DNA of 24,610 nt from CAZMOK01 sp964567785 (GTDB lineage: Bacteria; Bacteroidota; Bacteroidia; Bacteroidales; JAGOPY01), in the NCBI GenBank assembly GCA_964567785.1, contig CAZMOK010000040.1, forward strand, positions 1 to 24,610. Direction: 5' to 3'. Position 1 is the stretch's first letter. Each line of letters starts with the position of its first letter. The translations under genes and the position numbers were made by a program. The notes under the pieces are model-generated. The model worked only from the letters and a program-made list of their open reading frames with translations. It was not told the origin of the DNA and did no database searches. Of the stretch, positions 1 to 8,686 are shown in pieces.

Positions 1-116
1 ACAATCAGCCTGAATTCAGCATGGATGTCTCCGGCCTGCCGGCAGGGATCTACTTTGTCCGGGTGAGGGGAAGCAACAATGCTTCTTGGGTCCGGAAGTT
101 GTTGATTGGGAGGTAG
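1..116 (+). CDS. C-terminal end of a T9SS-secreted protein (partial)
   Basis: An open frame enters from the left edge (first full codon at 3) and stops with TAG at 114-116. The last 37 residues include DVSGLPAGIYFVRV and end in RKLLIGR. This is the usual end of a type A T9SS sorting domain: a beta strand, the LPAGIYFVRV core, then a short basic tail. Such domains direct proteins through the type IX secretion system to the surface and are then cleaved. The catalytic or adhesive part lies outside the window, so the function of the whole protein cannot be stated. It converges on lptB, with 130 bases between the two stop codons. Confidence 0.8.
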   Translation, partial: NQPEFSMDVSGLPAGIYFVRVRGSNNASWVRKLLIGR

Positions 117-130
117 GGCATGAATCATAT

Positions 131-155
131 AACGATGTAGCGATGTAACGATGTA
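131..155. repeat. 8-base tandem repeat, 3 units
   Basis: Three consecutive units AACGATGT, AGCGATGT, AACGATGT lie between the T9SS cargo stop and the heptamer array at 172-206. Nothing suggests coding. It is part of a repeat-rich gap between convergent genes. Confidence 0.6.
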
Positions 156-171
156 CCCATTTATTCAATTA

Positions 172-206
172 AACACTCAACACTAAACACTAAACACTAA
201 ACACTT
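172..206. repeat. Heptamer tandem repeat AACACTA, 5 units
   Basis: Five units in exact 7-base register: AACACTC, AACACTA, AACACTA, AACACTA, AACACTT. The same heptamer (as its reverse complement TAGTGTT/CAGTGTT) recurs at 14083-14124, almost 14 kb away. A 7-base period is incompatible with a conserved reading frame. Confidence 0.85.
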
Positions 207-207
207 A

Positions 208-232
208 TCCTCCGCAGCGAAGCGAAGGAGGA
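208..232. terminator. Possible bidirectional hairpin terminator
   Basis: TCCTCC (208-213) and GGAGGA (227-232) can pair around a 13-base loop, between the convergent T9SS cargo gene and lptB. There is no clear U tract on either side, so this is a hairpin in the right place rather than a textbook terminator. Confidence 0.35.
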
Positions 233-246
233 GCGATACCTCCCCG

Positions 247-972
247 TCACCTTCTCAGCTCAAAATTCTCGCCCAGGTAAACTTTCCGCACATGCTCATC
301 CTCGGCAAGCTCTTCGGAGGTGCCCGACTTGAGTATCTTTCCCTCAAAAAGCAGGTAAGAACGGTCGGTTATGGTAAGGGTTTCGTGAACGTTGTGGTCG
401 GTGATAAGTACACCGATGTTCTTTTCCTTGAGCTTGGAAACTATGGTCTGGATATCCTCAACCGCAATGGGGTCCACACCGGCAAACGGCTCATCAAGCA
501 AGATGAAATTAGGGTCCACTGCCAGGGCACGGGCAATCTCCGTCCTTCTTCTCTCGCCCCCGGAAAGCTGTATACCCATACTTTTTCGCACATGCCCGAG
601 CCCGAACTCATCGATCAACCCTTCGAGGCGCTCTTCCTGCTCCTTTTTGTTGAACTTGCTGAACTCGAGGACCGCCCTGAGGTTATCCTCAACGCTCAGT
701 TTCCTGAAAACCGAAGCTTCCTGTGCCAGGTAGCCAATCCCCTTCTGTGCCCTCCGGTACATAGGCTCTTCGGTGATATCTTCCTTATCAAGAAACACCT
801 TCCCTGAATAGGGTTTGATAAGGCCTACAATGATATAGAAAGAAGTTGTTTTTCCGGCGCCGTTGGGGCCGAGCAGGCCAACTATCTCTCCCTGTTCCAC
901 CTGCACCGATACTTTATCGACAACGGTTCGCTGCCGGTATTTCTTGACTATGTTCTCTGTTCTTAAAATCAT
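247..972 (-). CDS. lptB: LPS export ABC transporter ATP-binding protein LptB
   Basis: Cytoplasmic ATPase of the LptB2FG complex, which extracts lipopolysaccharide from the inner membrane and drives it toward the outer membrane. The 241 residues are a complete ABC domain: Walker A GPNGAGKTT at 35-43, Q-loop Gln84 in YLAQEASVFRKL, signature LSGGERRR at 136-143, Walker B FILLDEP with Asp160 and Glu161, and the switch His193 in TDHNV. The Q-loop context and the FAGVDPIAV stretch after Walker B are typical of LptB rather than of other ABC ATPases. Length matches the family. It starts 9 bases after the stop of the DUF5686 gene, so the two are probably cotranscribed. LptF and LptG are not in the window. 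Confidence 0.93.
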   Translation of the reverse strand: MILRTENIVKKYRQRTVVDKVSVQVEQGEIVGLLGPNGAGKTTSFYIIVGLIKPYSGKVFLDKEDITEEPMYRRAQKGIGYLAQEASVFRKLSVEDNLRAVLEFSKFNKKEQEERLEGLIDEFGLGHVRKSMGIQLSGGERRRTEIARALAVDPNFILLDEPFAGVDPIAVEDIQTIVSKLKEKNIGVLITDHNVHETLTITDRSYLLFEGKILKSGTSEELAEDEHVRKVYLGENFELRR

Positions 973-981
973 CAGGCTAAA

Positions 982-3462
982 CTAAAACGAAAATTGTAAT
1001 GAAGCAAATACACCGAAACGGCCGGTGTTACCTTTTTCCAACTGTGAAAGCCTCCAGACCGCATCTACTCTCAGGAATTTAAAGATATTCTCGATACCTA
1101 CACCGGCCTCGTAATACGGCCGGTCGAGCGAACCGGAAATTTCGGGGAATTCGGAAAAATTCTTATTGGCATCGGTAAGGTCACCTATCACTGCCCTTCC
1201 GTGAACAACCGTACGCCACTTCAGCTTTCTCACCCACGGGATCTTGTTCCATATCCAACCATCGAAATGATGTGTATAATAAAGGCTTGCGTAACGGTCG
1301 CTGATGAATTCATAATAATCCATCAGGTTGTAGGCATCTTCAAAGAATATAAATGACTCGTTCCCTTCGTGAAGCTTCAGCAACGGGTATGGCAGCTTAC
1401 CCCAGATCTTCCCGGTCTCGAACACATATTTCGACCAGCCTATCGAAAAAACCGGGAACCATTGCTTGATCCGGAAGTCGAGCTTGTGGTATTCAAATTC
1501 ACCACCCAGCAGGCCCGGAACCCCGTAGCCATATGTCATCTCGAGAACAGGATACCTCGTGCCGATACTCACCCTGTTGAACTTGCCTTCAACGTATTTT
1601 TCATTATAGGCAAACCTTGTTCCAACCTGTATTTCCGTAGAAATAAGGGAATTCTCAAGTATCACATCCTCACCCCTGTATATGATGAACCGGGTATCGT
1701 TAAGCGGGAACATATCCCTGTGCACAATGCCGATGGAGCTTGAAAAGCCCTGGAACCACTCATAATCATAGTTGACTTCGTAGTTTTTGACGAAAGTCAG
1801 CTTGTCGGCCGGGCTTCTCCTGAAGAATGCCGCAAAGAAGTTGTCTTCGGCAAAAGCATCGGCACTTTGCCCGAGCTGTTCCATATCGTGCGAAAAGCTT
1901 GCATTGATGGACCTCCTGGGGATCCTGGAGGTAAAAAAAGTTGCGCCTGCCCCGTACTTGAACCTGCGGTCTTTAAAGCCATAGGCAAGATATCCGTCGA
2001 AGCGCATATTTTCATTAAAATCTTTGGTTGTGCGGCCTCCGAGCCGTACACGCGGCCCTTCGATCTGGTTGAAGCTTAACATCTTGTAATACGGGCCAAT
2101 CTCAAAGTATTTTGTCTGGTAGTAACCGGTAGTAATGGTAAAGATCACGTCCAGGTAGGAGCGGAATACCGGCATCGACTTTATCGAATCGATCATATTG
2201 TAGACACCCTGCTCCTTTCGCGATAAAAGTTCAGGCCTTCGCTGCTTCCAGAAAACTTCAGGCATCTCCCGGGCTTCATCAGCGATTGTCACATCTACAA
2301 TACCTGAATAGAACTCATCCTGCATTGGTTCATTGAACCTGAAATCATTGAAACGGGATGTGCGGTGAATGAAGAAACCCACAGTCGATTCCCACTCCTC
2401 GAGAGGGTTCAGGTCGGCCAGCATATAATCCCTCTTCACCATCCAGTAACGGTTTTCGTAAAGCTGGTAATCCTGCTCCACAACGAGGTCGCTCACAAAG
2501 TTCAGGTTGGCGTATTCGGTCATCCGCATCTGTATCTTCTTTACGGCAAAAGTGGTGTCGTTGATCCACATGCTCCCGCTGAAAAGCAACGCCTGTTTTC
2601 TTTTAGGGGTAAAGCTCACCTCGAAACACCACCTGTTATCCATCCAGAGTGTGTCAACAATGTCGTAAGTATAATATATGTCGCCAAAATCGGCCAGGGG
2701 GCTTACAAAGTTCTTGTCGAAAATGAAGATGAAATTATCGTAGGGATTGACGCTCTGGTAAATGCTGCCGAGGAACTGAGTGATGCTTTCGTTCTCGATA
2801 CCGGAAACCTTGTTCGCCTTTATCACCTCTTTTTCTGCAACAGGATCCTTCCTGTAGAAATAATCTGAAACAGATTCTGAAAGAAAAACAGGAAGGTACG
2901 CTTTCCGGTTCACTTCGGATGTATCTACATAATCTTTCACAAAACTGAAAGGCCTGAAGACCTTGCGGTCAAGGAAATCATCGGAAAAATTGTTCAGGTC
3001 GGCCTGGACCTTGCTGTACACTTCGTACTGGTAATGATCAAGCAGGTTCTTTGCGTCGTTCACCTTTTTGTTCCTCCTGATCCATCCCATCATCAGTTCG
3101 ATCAGGTCTTCCTCAGGAACAACGACAAACTCCCGGAGGTTCACAGTATTTTCATAAAGCTTAATATTGATATCCTGGTTTATCCCCCTTACGATCTTGA
3201 TTTTCTCGGTACGGTAACCCAGTGTGCTCACTGTGACGGAGTCGCCGGGGAAAGCCGTTTCAAGGGTAAATTCCCCGTTTTCGTCAGTTGCCACACCTAT
3301 GGAAGTGCCTTCAAAATAAACACTTGCGAAAGGCACCGGCCCGCCTGTAGTGCCATCCGTCACTCTGCCGGATATTTTAGTATACTGGGCATTCATAGCA
3401 CCACCTGCAGCCATCAGCAAGAGCATGATCACTATTCTCAATATGTTGCGGGTGTGGTGCAT
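982..3462 (-). CDS. DUF5686 outer-membrane protein with carboxypeptidase-like regulatory domain
   Basis: An 826-residue exported protein. Residues 1-25 form a signal peptide (basic start, hydrophobic LRIVIMLLLMAAGG, cleavage near NA-Q). Residues about 29-110 match the carboxypeptidase-D regulatory-like beta-sandwich, with SGRVTDGTTGGPVPFASVYFEGT and TDENGEFTL, the same module found at the start of many TonB-dependent and outer-membrane proteins in this phylum. The rest fits DUF5686, rich in aromatic residues and alternating strands, and ends in phenylalanine (LQFSF), as outer-membrane beta-barrels do. Function of DUF5686 is not established. It sits between kdsD and lptB on the same strand, 9 bases before lptB, so a link to the cell envelope or LPS is plausible but inferred. 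Confidence 0.85.
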   Translation of the reverse strand: MHHTRNILRIVIMLLLMAAGGAMNAQYTKISGRVTDGTTGGPVPFASVYFEGTSIGVATDENGEFTLETAFPGDSVTVSTLGYRTEKIKIVRGINQDINIKLYENTVNLREFVVVPEEDLIELMMGWIRRNKKVNDAKNLLDHYQYEVYSKVQADLNNFSDDFLDRKVFRPFSFVKDYVDTSEVNRKAYLPVFLSESVSDYFYRKDPVAEKEVIKANKVSGIENESITQFLGSIYQSVNPYDNFIFIFDKNFVSPLADFGDIYYTYDIVDTLWMDNRWCFEVSFTPKRKQALLFSGSMWINDTTFAVKKIQMRMTEYANLNFVSDLVVEQDYQLYENRYWMVKRDYMLADLNPLEEWESTVGFFIHRTSRFNDFRFNEPMQDEFYSGIVDVTIADEAREMPEVFWKQRRPELLSRKEQGVYNMIDSIKSMPVFRSYLDVIFTITTGYYQTKYFEIGPYYKMLSFNQIEGPRVRLGGRTTKDFNENMRFDGYLAYGFKDRRFKYGAGATFFTSRIPRRSINASFSHDMEQLGQSADAFAEDNFFAAFFRRSPADKLTFVKNYEVNYDYEWFQGFSSSIGIVHRDMFPLNDTRFIIYRGEDVILENSLISTEIQVGTRFAYNEKYVEGKFNRVSIGTRYPVLEMTYGYGVPGLLGGEFEYHKLDFRIKQWFPVFSIGWSKYVFETGKIWGKLPYPLLKLHEGNESFIFFEDAYNLMDYYEFISDRYASLYYTHHFDGWIWNKIPWVRKLKWRTVVHGRAVIGDLTDANKNFSEFPEISGSLDRPYYEAGVGIENIFKFLRVDAVWRLSQLEKGNTGRFGVFASLQFSF

Positions 3463-3606
3463 TTTCAGATCACTAAACGAGCAGTTACGTTATTATTATT
3501 GAACGAATCCGTTTCTTGTTCTGTTGTTCAGACTTGTTTAACAGAAATAAGTTGCATCAGTAAGCAGCTTAACAGCAAAGACAGGTCTGCAATAAAGTAA
3601 AGACAA

Positions 3607-4572
3607 CTATAAAATACCCTCTCTGAGGATATCGTGGAGATGGATCACTCCGGCATATTTCCCCTGTTTCAAGACCGGCAACTGGGTGATGTTATTCGAC
3701 CGCATAAGGTCCAGGGCATTGACAACCAGCCTTTCCTCATCAATAGTCTTTGGATTCACGGTCATTATGTCCTTCGCCCTGATATTCTCGATGTTTTCAT
3801 ATTTCTCAAGCATCCTCCTCAGGTCTCCGTCGGTAATGATACCCAGGAGCCTGTTATCTTCCAGCACTGCTGTGGCTCCCAGTCTTTTTTCGGAAATTTC
3901 GATAATCACTTTTCTTATACTGTCATCAGGACCCACGAAGGGTGTCTCATTCTGCACGTAAATGTCCATCACTCTCAGGTAGAGTTTCTTACCGAGGGCG
4001 CCACCCGGGTGTAATTTTGCAAAATCTCCGGAGGAAAACCCCCTGCATTCGAGCAACGCCACTGCCAGGGCATCTCCCATGATCAACTGTGCGGTGGTGC
4101 TGCTTGTGGGGGCCAGGTTATTGGGGCAGGCCTCTTTGGGCACAGTGGTATCAAGCACAAAATCGGCCTTCTGTGCCAGGTACGAATCCCTGTTGCCCAC
4201 TATTGCCACAAGCTTACTTCCCCTCTGCTTGAGAAGTGGCACAAGGACCTTTATCTCAGGGGTTTCACCGCTTTTCGACAGGCAGATGACCAGGTCCTCC
4301 TTCTTCATGATCCCGAGATCACCGTGAATGGCATCGGCGGCATGCATGAATATCGAGGGGGTGCCGGTAGAATTGAAGGTAGATACGATCTTGCTGGCAA
4401 TAACAGCGCTTTTGCCTATGCCGGTTATGACTACCCTGCCTTCCAGGCTGAGTATTTCCTGCACAGTATCAGCAAAGTCGTCGTTTATCGAATCCACCAG
4501 GTTATTAACCGCCTCTATCTCTGTATTTATAGTGGAGATACCTATCTTTTTAATTTCCTCGGGTGACTTCAC
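3607..4572 (-). CDS. kdsD: KpsF/GutQ-family arabinose-5-phosphate isomerase
   Basis: Interconverts D-ribulose 5-phosphate and D-arabinose 5-phosphate, the first committed step toward Kdo, the inner-core sugar of LPS. The 321 residues have the family layout. An N-terminal SIS domain covers about 40-190, with GIGKSAVIASK (51-61), HAADAIHGDLG (77-87), LSKSGET (98-104) and HPGGALGKKL (188-197). A tandem CBS pair covers about 205-321, with IITDGDLRRM and the ITQLPVLKQGKYAGVIH segment. Length is as expected. A 144-base gap separates it from the DUF5686 gene downstream. recQ is divergent upstream across 179 bases. The KpsF/KdsD/GutQ subfamily cannot be fixed by eye, but biosynthetic KdsD is likely given the neighbouring lptB. 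Confidence 0.92.
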   Translation of the reverse strand: MKSPEEIKKIGISTINTEIEAVNNLVDSINDDFADTVQEILSLEGRVVITGIGKSAVIASKIVSTFNSTGTPSIFMHAADAIHGDLGIMKKEDLVICLSKSGETPEIKVLVPLLKQRGSKLVAIVGNRDSYLAQKADFVLDTTVPKEACPNNLAPTSSTTAQLIMGDALAVALLECRGFSSGDFAKLHPGGALGKKLYLRVMDIYVQNETPFVGPDDSIRKVIIEISEKRLGATAVLEDNRLLGIITDGDLRRMLEKYENIENIRAKDIMTVNPKTIDEERLVVNALDLMRSNNITQLPVLKQGKYAGVIHLHDILREGIL

Positions 4573-4721
4573 AACAATTATTATAAATTTATAATAGGAT
4601 TTATCGCAATAAATTTTTATTAACTTTATTGAAACATAAACTGTTATTCATTCAGGATTGATTATCTTTAAAAATAACTACCCAATAATTATACGAAAAA
4701 ACTAATAGTTTCTGTTAAGTA

Positions 4722-4729
4722 CAAAGATA
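4722..4729 (-). promoter_or_regulatory. Candidate -7 element for kdsD
   Basis: Read on the minus strand this is TATCTTTG, a full match to the Bacteroidetes TAnnTTTG -7 box, in the divergent kdsD/recQ gap. No TTTG at the expected upstream spacing was found, and the implied leader would be about 140 bases, so this is tentative. Confidence 0.35.
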
Positions 4730-4751
4730 CCTAAATTAAGATTGCGTATTT

Positions 4752-6947
4752 ATGATCGTTCAAGATGCCCTAACCACGCATGATGTCCTGAAAAAAGTTT
4801 TTGGTTTTGATTCCTTCAAGGGAAACCAGGAAGAGATCATCAACCATCTGCTAACGAAGAAGGACACATTCGTGATCATGCCGACCGGGGGCGGGAAGTC
4901 GATGTGCTACCAGCTTCCGGCACTGATGTGCGAGGGGACGGCAATTATCATCTCACCTCTTATTGCTCTCATGAAGAACCAGGTGGATAACATCCGTAAC
5001 TTTGGTACAGATCATGGTGTAGCCCACTTCATGAATTCCTCCCTTAGCAAGGCCGAACTGAAGCAGGTAAAGAAAGACCTGCTGGAGCAGCATACGAAAT
5101 TGCTTTACGTTGCTCCCGAATCGCTGACCAAAGAAGATAATGTAGAGTTCCTCAGAAGCATCAACATATCCTTCTATGCTATTGACGAAGCTCATTGTAT
5201 ATCGGAATGGGGCCACGACTTCCGCCCCGAATACCGCCGGATCAGGCCGATCATTGATACGATCGGCCAGGATGTGCCTATTATCGCGCTTACGGCAACC
5301 GCCACTCCAAAGGTCCAGCAAGACATCATCAAAAACCTTCACATCCCCAATTCCACGGTCTTCAAGTCATCGTTCGACAGGCCAAACCTTTACTATGAGA
5401 TCAGGCCCAAGACAAAGAGCGTCATCAAGGATATAATAAAATATATCAGGGGAAACACCGGTAAATCGGGCATTGTATATTGTATGAGCCGGAAAAAGGT
5501 TGAAGAGCTTGCCGAAACATTGAATGTGAACGGAATTAAGGCCCTTCCCTATCATGCAGGGCTCGATTCTGCAACCCGGAAGAGAAACCAGGATAAATTC
5601 CTTATGGAAGAGGTGGATGTGATCGTTGCCACCATAGCCTTTGGTATGGGCATCGACAAACCGGATATCCGTTATGTTATCCACCATGATATGCCCAAGA
5701 GCCTGGAAAGCTATTACCAGGAAACAGGCCGTGCCGGCAGGGACGATGGTGAGGGCAACTGCATTTGCTTTTACAGCTATGACGACATCCAGAAACTGGA
5801 AAAATTCCTCAAAGGAAAACCTGTAGCTGAACAGGAAATAGCCAGGGAACTTCTGCAGGAAACTGTTGCATATGCCGAGTCATCTGTCTGCAGGCATAAA
5901 CTGCTGCTTCATTATTTCGGTGAGGAGTATTCAAAGGAAAACTGCGGTGCATGCGACAACTGCCTCCATCCGAAGCAAAAATTTGAAGGCAAGGAGTATA
6001 TTAAACTGGCTATCGAAGCTGTTCTGGCCGTTAAGCAACAGTTCAAGGCCAGGCATTTGGTCAATATCCTTACCGGTAAGGCCACAACAAGTGTAAAATC
6101 GTATAAGCACAATCAGCTTGATGTTTTTGGAAAAGGCGGCAATGAAGATGAAAAATTCTGGAATGCCGTCATCCGTCAGGCGCTTATCGTAAAACTCATT
6201 GTAAAGGACATAGAGAACTATGGCCTGTTAAAAGTGAGCAAGGAAGGTCATAAGTTCCTTGAAAAACCATTCTCAGTTATGCTTGTTCAGGATCACGACT
6301 ATGATAATGCCGATGATGAAGAAATAACCGATGGTGCACAAAAGATCAGCACCGCCGATAAAGCACTCTTTACACTATTGAAAGACTTGAGAAAGGATAT
6401 TTCGAAGAAAGAGAACCTGCCACCGTTCGTTATTTTCCAGGATCCCTCACTCGAGGATATGTCGATCCAGTATCCTGTTAGAAAAGAGGAGCTGATGCAG
6501 ATCACCGGGGTAGGGACAGGCAAGGCGGAAAAATATGGTGAGCCTTTCCTGAAACTAATCCAGCAATACGTTGATGAAAACGAAATAATCAGGCCCAACG
6601 ACATGGTGGTCAAATCAGTTGTTAATAAATCAGGCCTCAAAGTCTATATCATACAAAATATAGACCGGAAGCGGACCCTGGAAGACATAGCCACTGCGAA
6701 AAGCCTTACTGTGGGCGAGCTGCTCAGCGAAATAGAGCGGATTGTTGCATCCGGGACCAAGCTTGATATATCTTATTATATAAACGAATATGTTGATGAG
6801 TACCACCAGGAAGAGATTATCGACTATTTCAGTGAAGCCGAATCTGATTCAGTGGAAATGGCACTGGAAGAGCTAGGAAGTGATGAATTCACTGAAGAAG
6901 AAATAAGGCTTATGAGAATTAAATTTATTTCTGAAGTAGGTAACTGA
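4752..6947 (+). CDS. recQ: ATP-dependent DNA helicase RecQ
   Basis: 3'-5' DNA helicase of recombination and replication-fork repair, 731 residues. In order: motif 0 FGFDSFKGNQ (Gln26), Walker A MPTGGGKS (43-50), DEAH box (145-148) in AIDEAHCISEWGHDFRPEY, TATAT motif III (181-185), motif VI QETGRAGRDDG (323-333), and a zinc-binding cluster Cys380/Cys398/Cys401/Cys404. An HRDC domain follows at about 530-615 (LKDLRKDIS to ITGVGTGKAEKYG). A C-terminal helix-turn-helix extension from about 640 to 731 is typical of the longer Bacteroidetes RecQ forms. The ATG at 4752 gives the normal RecQ N-terminus. Its stop shares one base with the start of the next gene (TGATG). Confidence 0.96.
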   Translation: MIVQDALTTHDVLKKVFGFDSFKGNQEEIINHLLTKKDTFVIMPTGGGKSMCYQLPALMCEGTAIIISPLIALMKNQVDNIRNFGTDHGVAHFMNSSLSKAELKQVKKDLLEQHTKLLYVAPESLTKEDNVEFLRSINISFYAIDEAHCISEWGHDFRPEYRRIRPIIDTIGQDVPIIALTATATPKVQQDIIKNLHIPNSTVFKSSFDRPNLYYEIRPKTKSVIKDIIKYIRGNTGKSGIVYCMSRKKVEELAETLNVNGIKALPYHAGLDSATRKRNQDKFLMEEVDVIVATIAFGMGIDKPDIRYVIHHDMPKSLESYYQETGRAGRDDGEGNCICFYSYDDIQKLEKFLKGKPVAEQEIARELLQETVAYAESSVCRHKLLLHYFGEEYSKENCGACDNCLHPKQKFEGKEYIKLAIEAVLAVKQQFKARHLVNILTGKATTSVKSYKHNQLDVFGKGGNEDEKFWNAVIRQALIVKLIVKDIENYGLLKVSKEGHKFLEKPFSVMLVQDHDYDNADDEEITDGAQKISTADKALFTLLKDLRKDISKKENLPPFVIFQDPSLEDMSIQYPVRKEELMQITGVGTGKAEKYGEPFLKLIQQYVDENEIIRPNDMVVKSVVNKSGLKVYIIQNIDRKRTLEDIATAKSLTVGELLSEIERIVASGTKLDISYYINEYVDEYHQEEIIDYFSEAESDSVEMALEELGSDEFTEEEIRLMRIKFISEVGN

Positions 6948-7336
6948 TGCGAAAATCCCTTTTCCTTTTACTCCTTTTTCCGTTCGTGCTTTTTTCCTGC
7001 TACGAGGAAAAGGCTGAACAAATGAATATCGATAAATCAAGGGTTATCCCTCCGGAAAAGATGGAATCCCTGCTAACCGATCTTTTCCTCGTGGAAGGTG
7101 CCGTTTCGTATATGGCAGATAAGGGTACGCCTATTGACGGATATTCTAAAAAATATTTTGAGGAGATTCTTGACAAGCATAAAGTTACAAAGGATGAATT
7201 TGAAGAGAGTATCAAATATTACACCTACCACATTGAAAAGCTTGATAAAGTATTCGAAAATGTGATCGTAAACCTCAGTGAACTTGAAACGAAGGTATTA
7301 CTTGAAGCTGAAGAAGAAGAAAATGACCGCGAATGA
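6947..7336 (+). CDS. DUF4296 lipoprotein
   Basis: A 129-residue protein with a lipoprotein signal: MRKSLFLLLLFPFVLFSC, with the lipobox cysteine at 18 (LFSC) followed by acidic residues. The rest fits DUF4296, a Bacteroidetes-specific family of small helical lipoproteins: the IPPEKMESLLTDLFLVEGA segment, then a second helix around LDKHKVTKDEFEESIKYY, then an acidic coiled end. Function is unknown. The start codon overlaps the recQ stop by one base, so the two are translationally coupled, although no functional link with a helicase is evident. Its stop codon directly abuts the stop of the convergent gene. Confidence 0.82.
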   Translation: MRKSLFLLLLFPFVLFSCYEEKAEQMNIDKSRVIPPEKMESLLTDLFLVEGAVSYMADKGTPIDGYSKKYFEEILDKHKVTKDEFEESIKYYTYHIEKLDKVFENVIVNLSELETKVLLEAEEEENDRE

Positions 7337-7741
7337 TCACTTCATATAGGTAGCAGAGCACTGGTACAGGTTGCCACCTATTATCAGTTCATATTCCCAT
7401 TCTATGGTTCCATCTGTGAGTGTCCCGTCACCGCTCACTGTCCAGTCATCACCCACGGTTTGCTGGCTCACAAAGATCCTGTCGTCAACCACAAGGGCGG
7501 TAACCGGATCGTAGTCAGGTCCCGGATTGGCAAAGTTTTCAATAAGGACCCGGGATGAATTATCCGGATCGTAAGTTATGTTCACATCGTAGTTCAGACG
7601 CTGGCAATCTTCGTTAACACTCCATACACCCAGGTAACTGTCCCTGGGATCTTCCTGGATTATTGGATCATCTTCCCCGCATGAAGCAAAAAAAGATATC
7701 GCGGCAAGAATGATGAAAAATGAAAATATCCTGGCCTTCAT
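7337..7741 (-). CDS. Small putative lipoprotein of unknown function
   Basis: 134 residues. The N-terminus MKARIFSFFIILAAISFFASC is a lipoprotein signal with its lipobox cysteine at 21, followed by GEDDP, an acidic spacer often seen on surface-exposed Bacteroidetes lipoproteins. The remainder reads as a small beta-sheet domain (YLGVWSVNEDC near the start, WEYELIIGGNLYQC near the end). The two later cysteines could form a disulfide. The GVWSVNEDC-like opening resembles lipocalin-like or META-like small lipoprotein domains, but I do not recognise the family. It is convergent with the DUF4296 gene with no gap, and separated by 57 bases from the thioredoxin-fold gene upstream. Confidence 0.7.
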   Translation of the reverse strand: MKARIFSFFIILAAISFFASCGEDDPIIQEDPRDSYLGVWSVNEDCQRLNYDVNITYDPDNSSRVLIENFANPGPDYDPVTALVVDDRIFVSQQTVGDDWTVSGDGTLTDGTIEWEYELIIGGNLYQCSATYMK

Positions 7742-7798
7742 TTTGAGTTTTTATTATAATTAAACAAAACGAATGCCAAGTTAATAAAATTAAGGGCC

Positions 7799-8590
7799 TT
7801 ATCGTGAAATAATAAGCCTGGAAGTACTCAGGACTGCGCTTTCGTTTTTTACAGTGACAAAATAGACACCTCCCGGAACATCTTCTACATTGGCTGTATA
7901 GTTGAAACTGCCGGAATTTGCTGCGAGGGCCCCTGATGTATGGACTTTCTCTCCAAGAAGATTGAATATTTCCACATTTATGACAGAGGCCTCATTCATG
8001 TTGAGCGAAATATTTGTGTTCCCTGCCGATGCAGGATTGGGATAAATGGTGAGATCCTGTTTCACGGCCATTGATTCGTCAACGCCAACCAGTGTGCCCC
8101 CTGCCGCAATAATGGCATCATTGATGTTTTCTCTTGTAGGTTCCCATATATATTGCTCCAGTATGGTCCTGTCAGGGTGGATCAGTATTACGGTTGGGTA
8201 CGACTGTATATCATAATCCCAGTAAACCTGGTTTCCGCCTCCCTCAAAACCACTCACAGCAGGAAATTCAAGGCCATGCTGGTTTTGATAATAAGAAACC
8301 CCTGTGTTATCATCTCCCCAGCATATGGAGAAATGGTAAACATTCCCGCTGTTCTCGCCAAAGTCTTCATAAGAAAGCTGGAATTCCGGCGAATAATATG
8401 CACAGGGGCCACAGCTTGAGGAGAAAAAATCGATGCAGGCAAAATTTCCTGCATCCAGTATCTCGAAAAGATGGATCGTGTTTCCATCAATATCTTTTAC
8501 AGAAAAATCGGTTGCCGTAGTAAGGGTGGTCTGGGCAGTGCCAATTGAATAGATAAAGAAAAGCAGGAAAGCAGGTATAATTTTCTTCAT
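7799..8590 (-). CDS. Secreted thioredoxin-fold protein with T9SS sorting domain
   Basis: Starting at the ATG at 8588-8590 gives 263 residues; a GTG six bases upstream would add two. A signal peptide (MKKIIPAFLLFFIYSIGTAQ) leads into a TlpA/AhpC-like thioredoxin domain with SSSCGPC (Cys60, Cys63), the cis-proline segment SYPTVILIHPD and a TILEQY strand. From about residue 180, YPNPASAG begins a type A T9SS sorting domain that ends VPGGVYFVTVKNES and LIISR. The protein should therefore be exported by Sec, pass through the type IX system and act as a surface or extracellular disulfide reductase or oxidase. Partner and substrate cannot be inferred. Domain calls are strong; specific function is not. 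Confidence 0.88.
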   Translation of the reverse strand: MKKIIPAFLLFFIYSIGTAQTTLTTATDFSVKDIDGNTIHLFEILDAGNFACIDFFSSSCGPCAYYSPEFQLSYEDFGENSGNVYHFSICWGDDNTGVSYYQNQHGLEFPAVSGFEGGGNQVYWDYDIQSYPTVILIHPDRTILEQYIWEPTRENINDAIIAAGGTLVGVDESMAVKQDLTIYPNPASAGNTNISLNMNEASVINVEIFNLLGEKVHTSGALAANSGSFNYTANVEDVPGGVYFVTVKNESAVLSTSRLIISR

Positions 8591-8613
8591 AAGCACAGGT
8601 ATTACATTATCTG

Positions 8614-8621
8614 CAAAATTA
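8614..8621 (-). promoter_or_regulatory. Candidate -7 element for the thioredoxin-fold gene
   Basis: The minus strand reads TAATTTTG, matching TAnnTTTG, 23 bases before the preferred ATG. No -33 TTTG was seen at the right spacing. Confidence 0.35.
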
Positions 8622-8686
8622 ATACAGAAATGGGTTTTGGCCTGTTAATGAAATGTTAACACAAAGCAGGATACCAGTTTTCCAGC

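Noticed and set aside
292..807. 171-codon open frame on the plus strand
   Set aside because: Lies entirely antisense to lptB, whose motifs are complete; no recognisable domain or promoter.
3034..3600. 188-codon open frame on the plus strand
   Set aside because: Antisense to the 5' half of the DUF5686 gene and the adjoining gap; cysteine and histidine rich in the manner of shadow translations.
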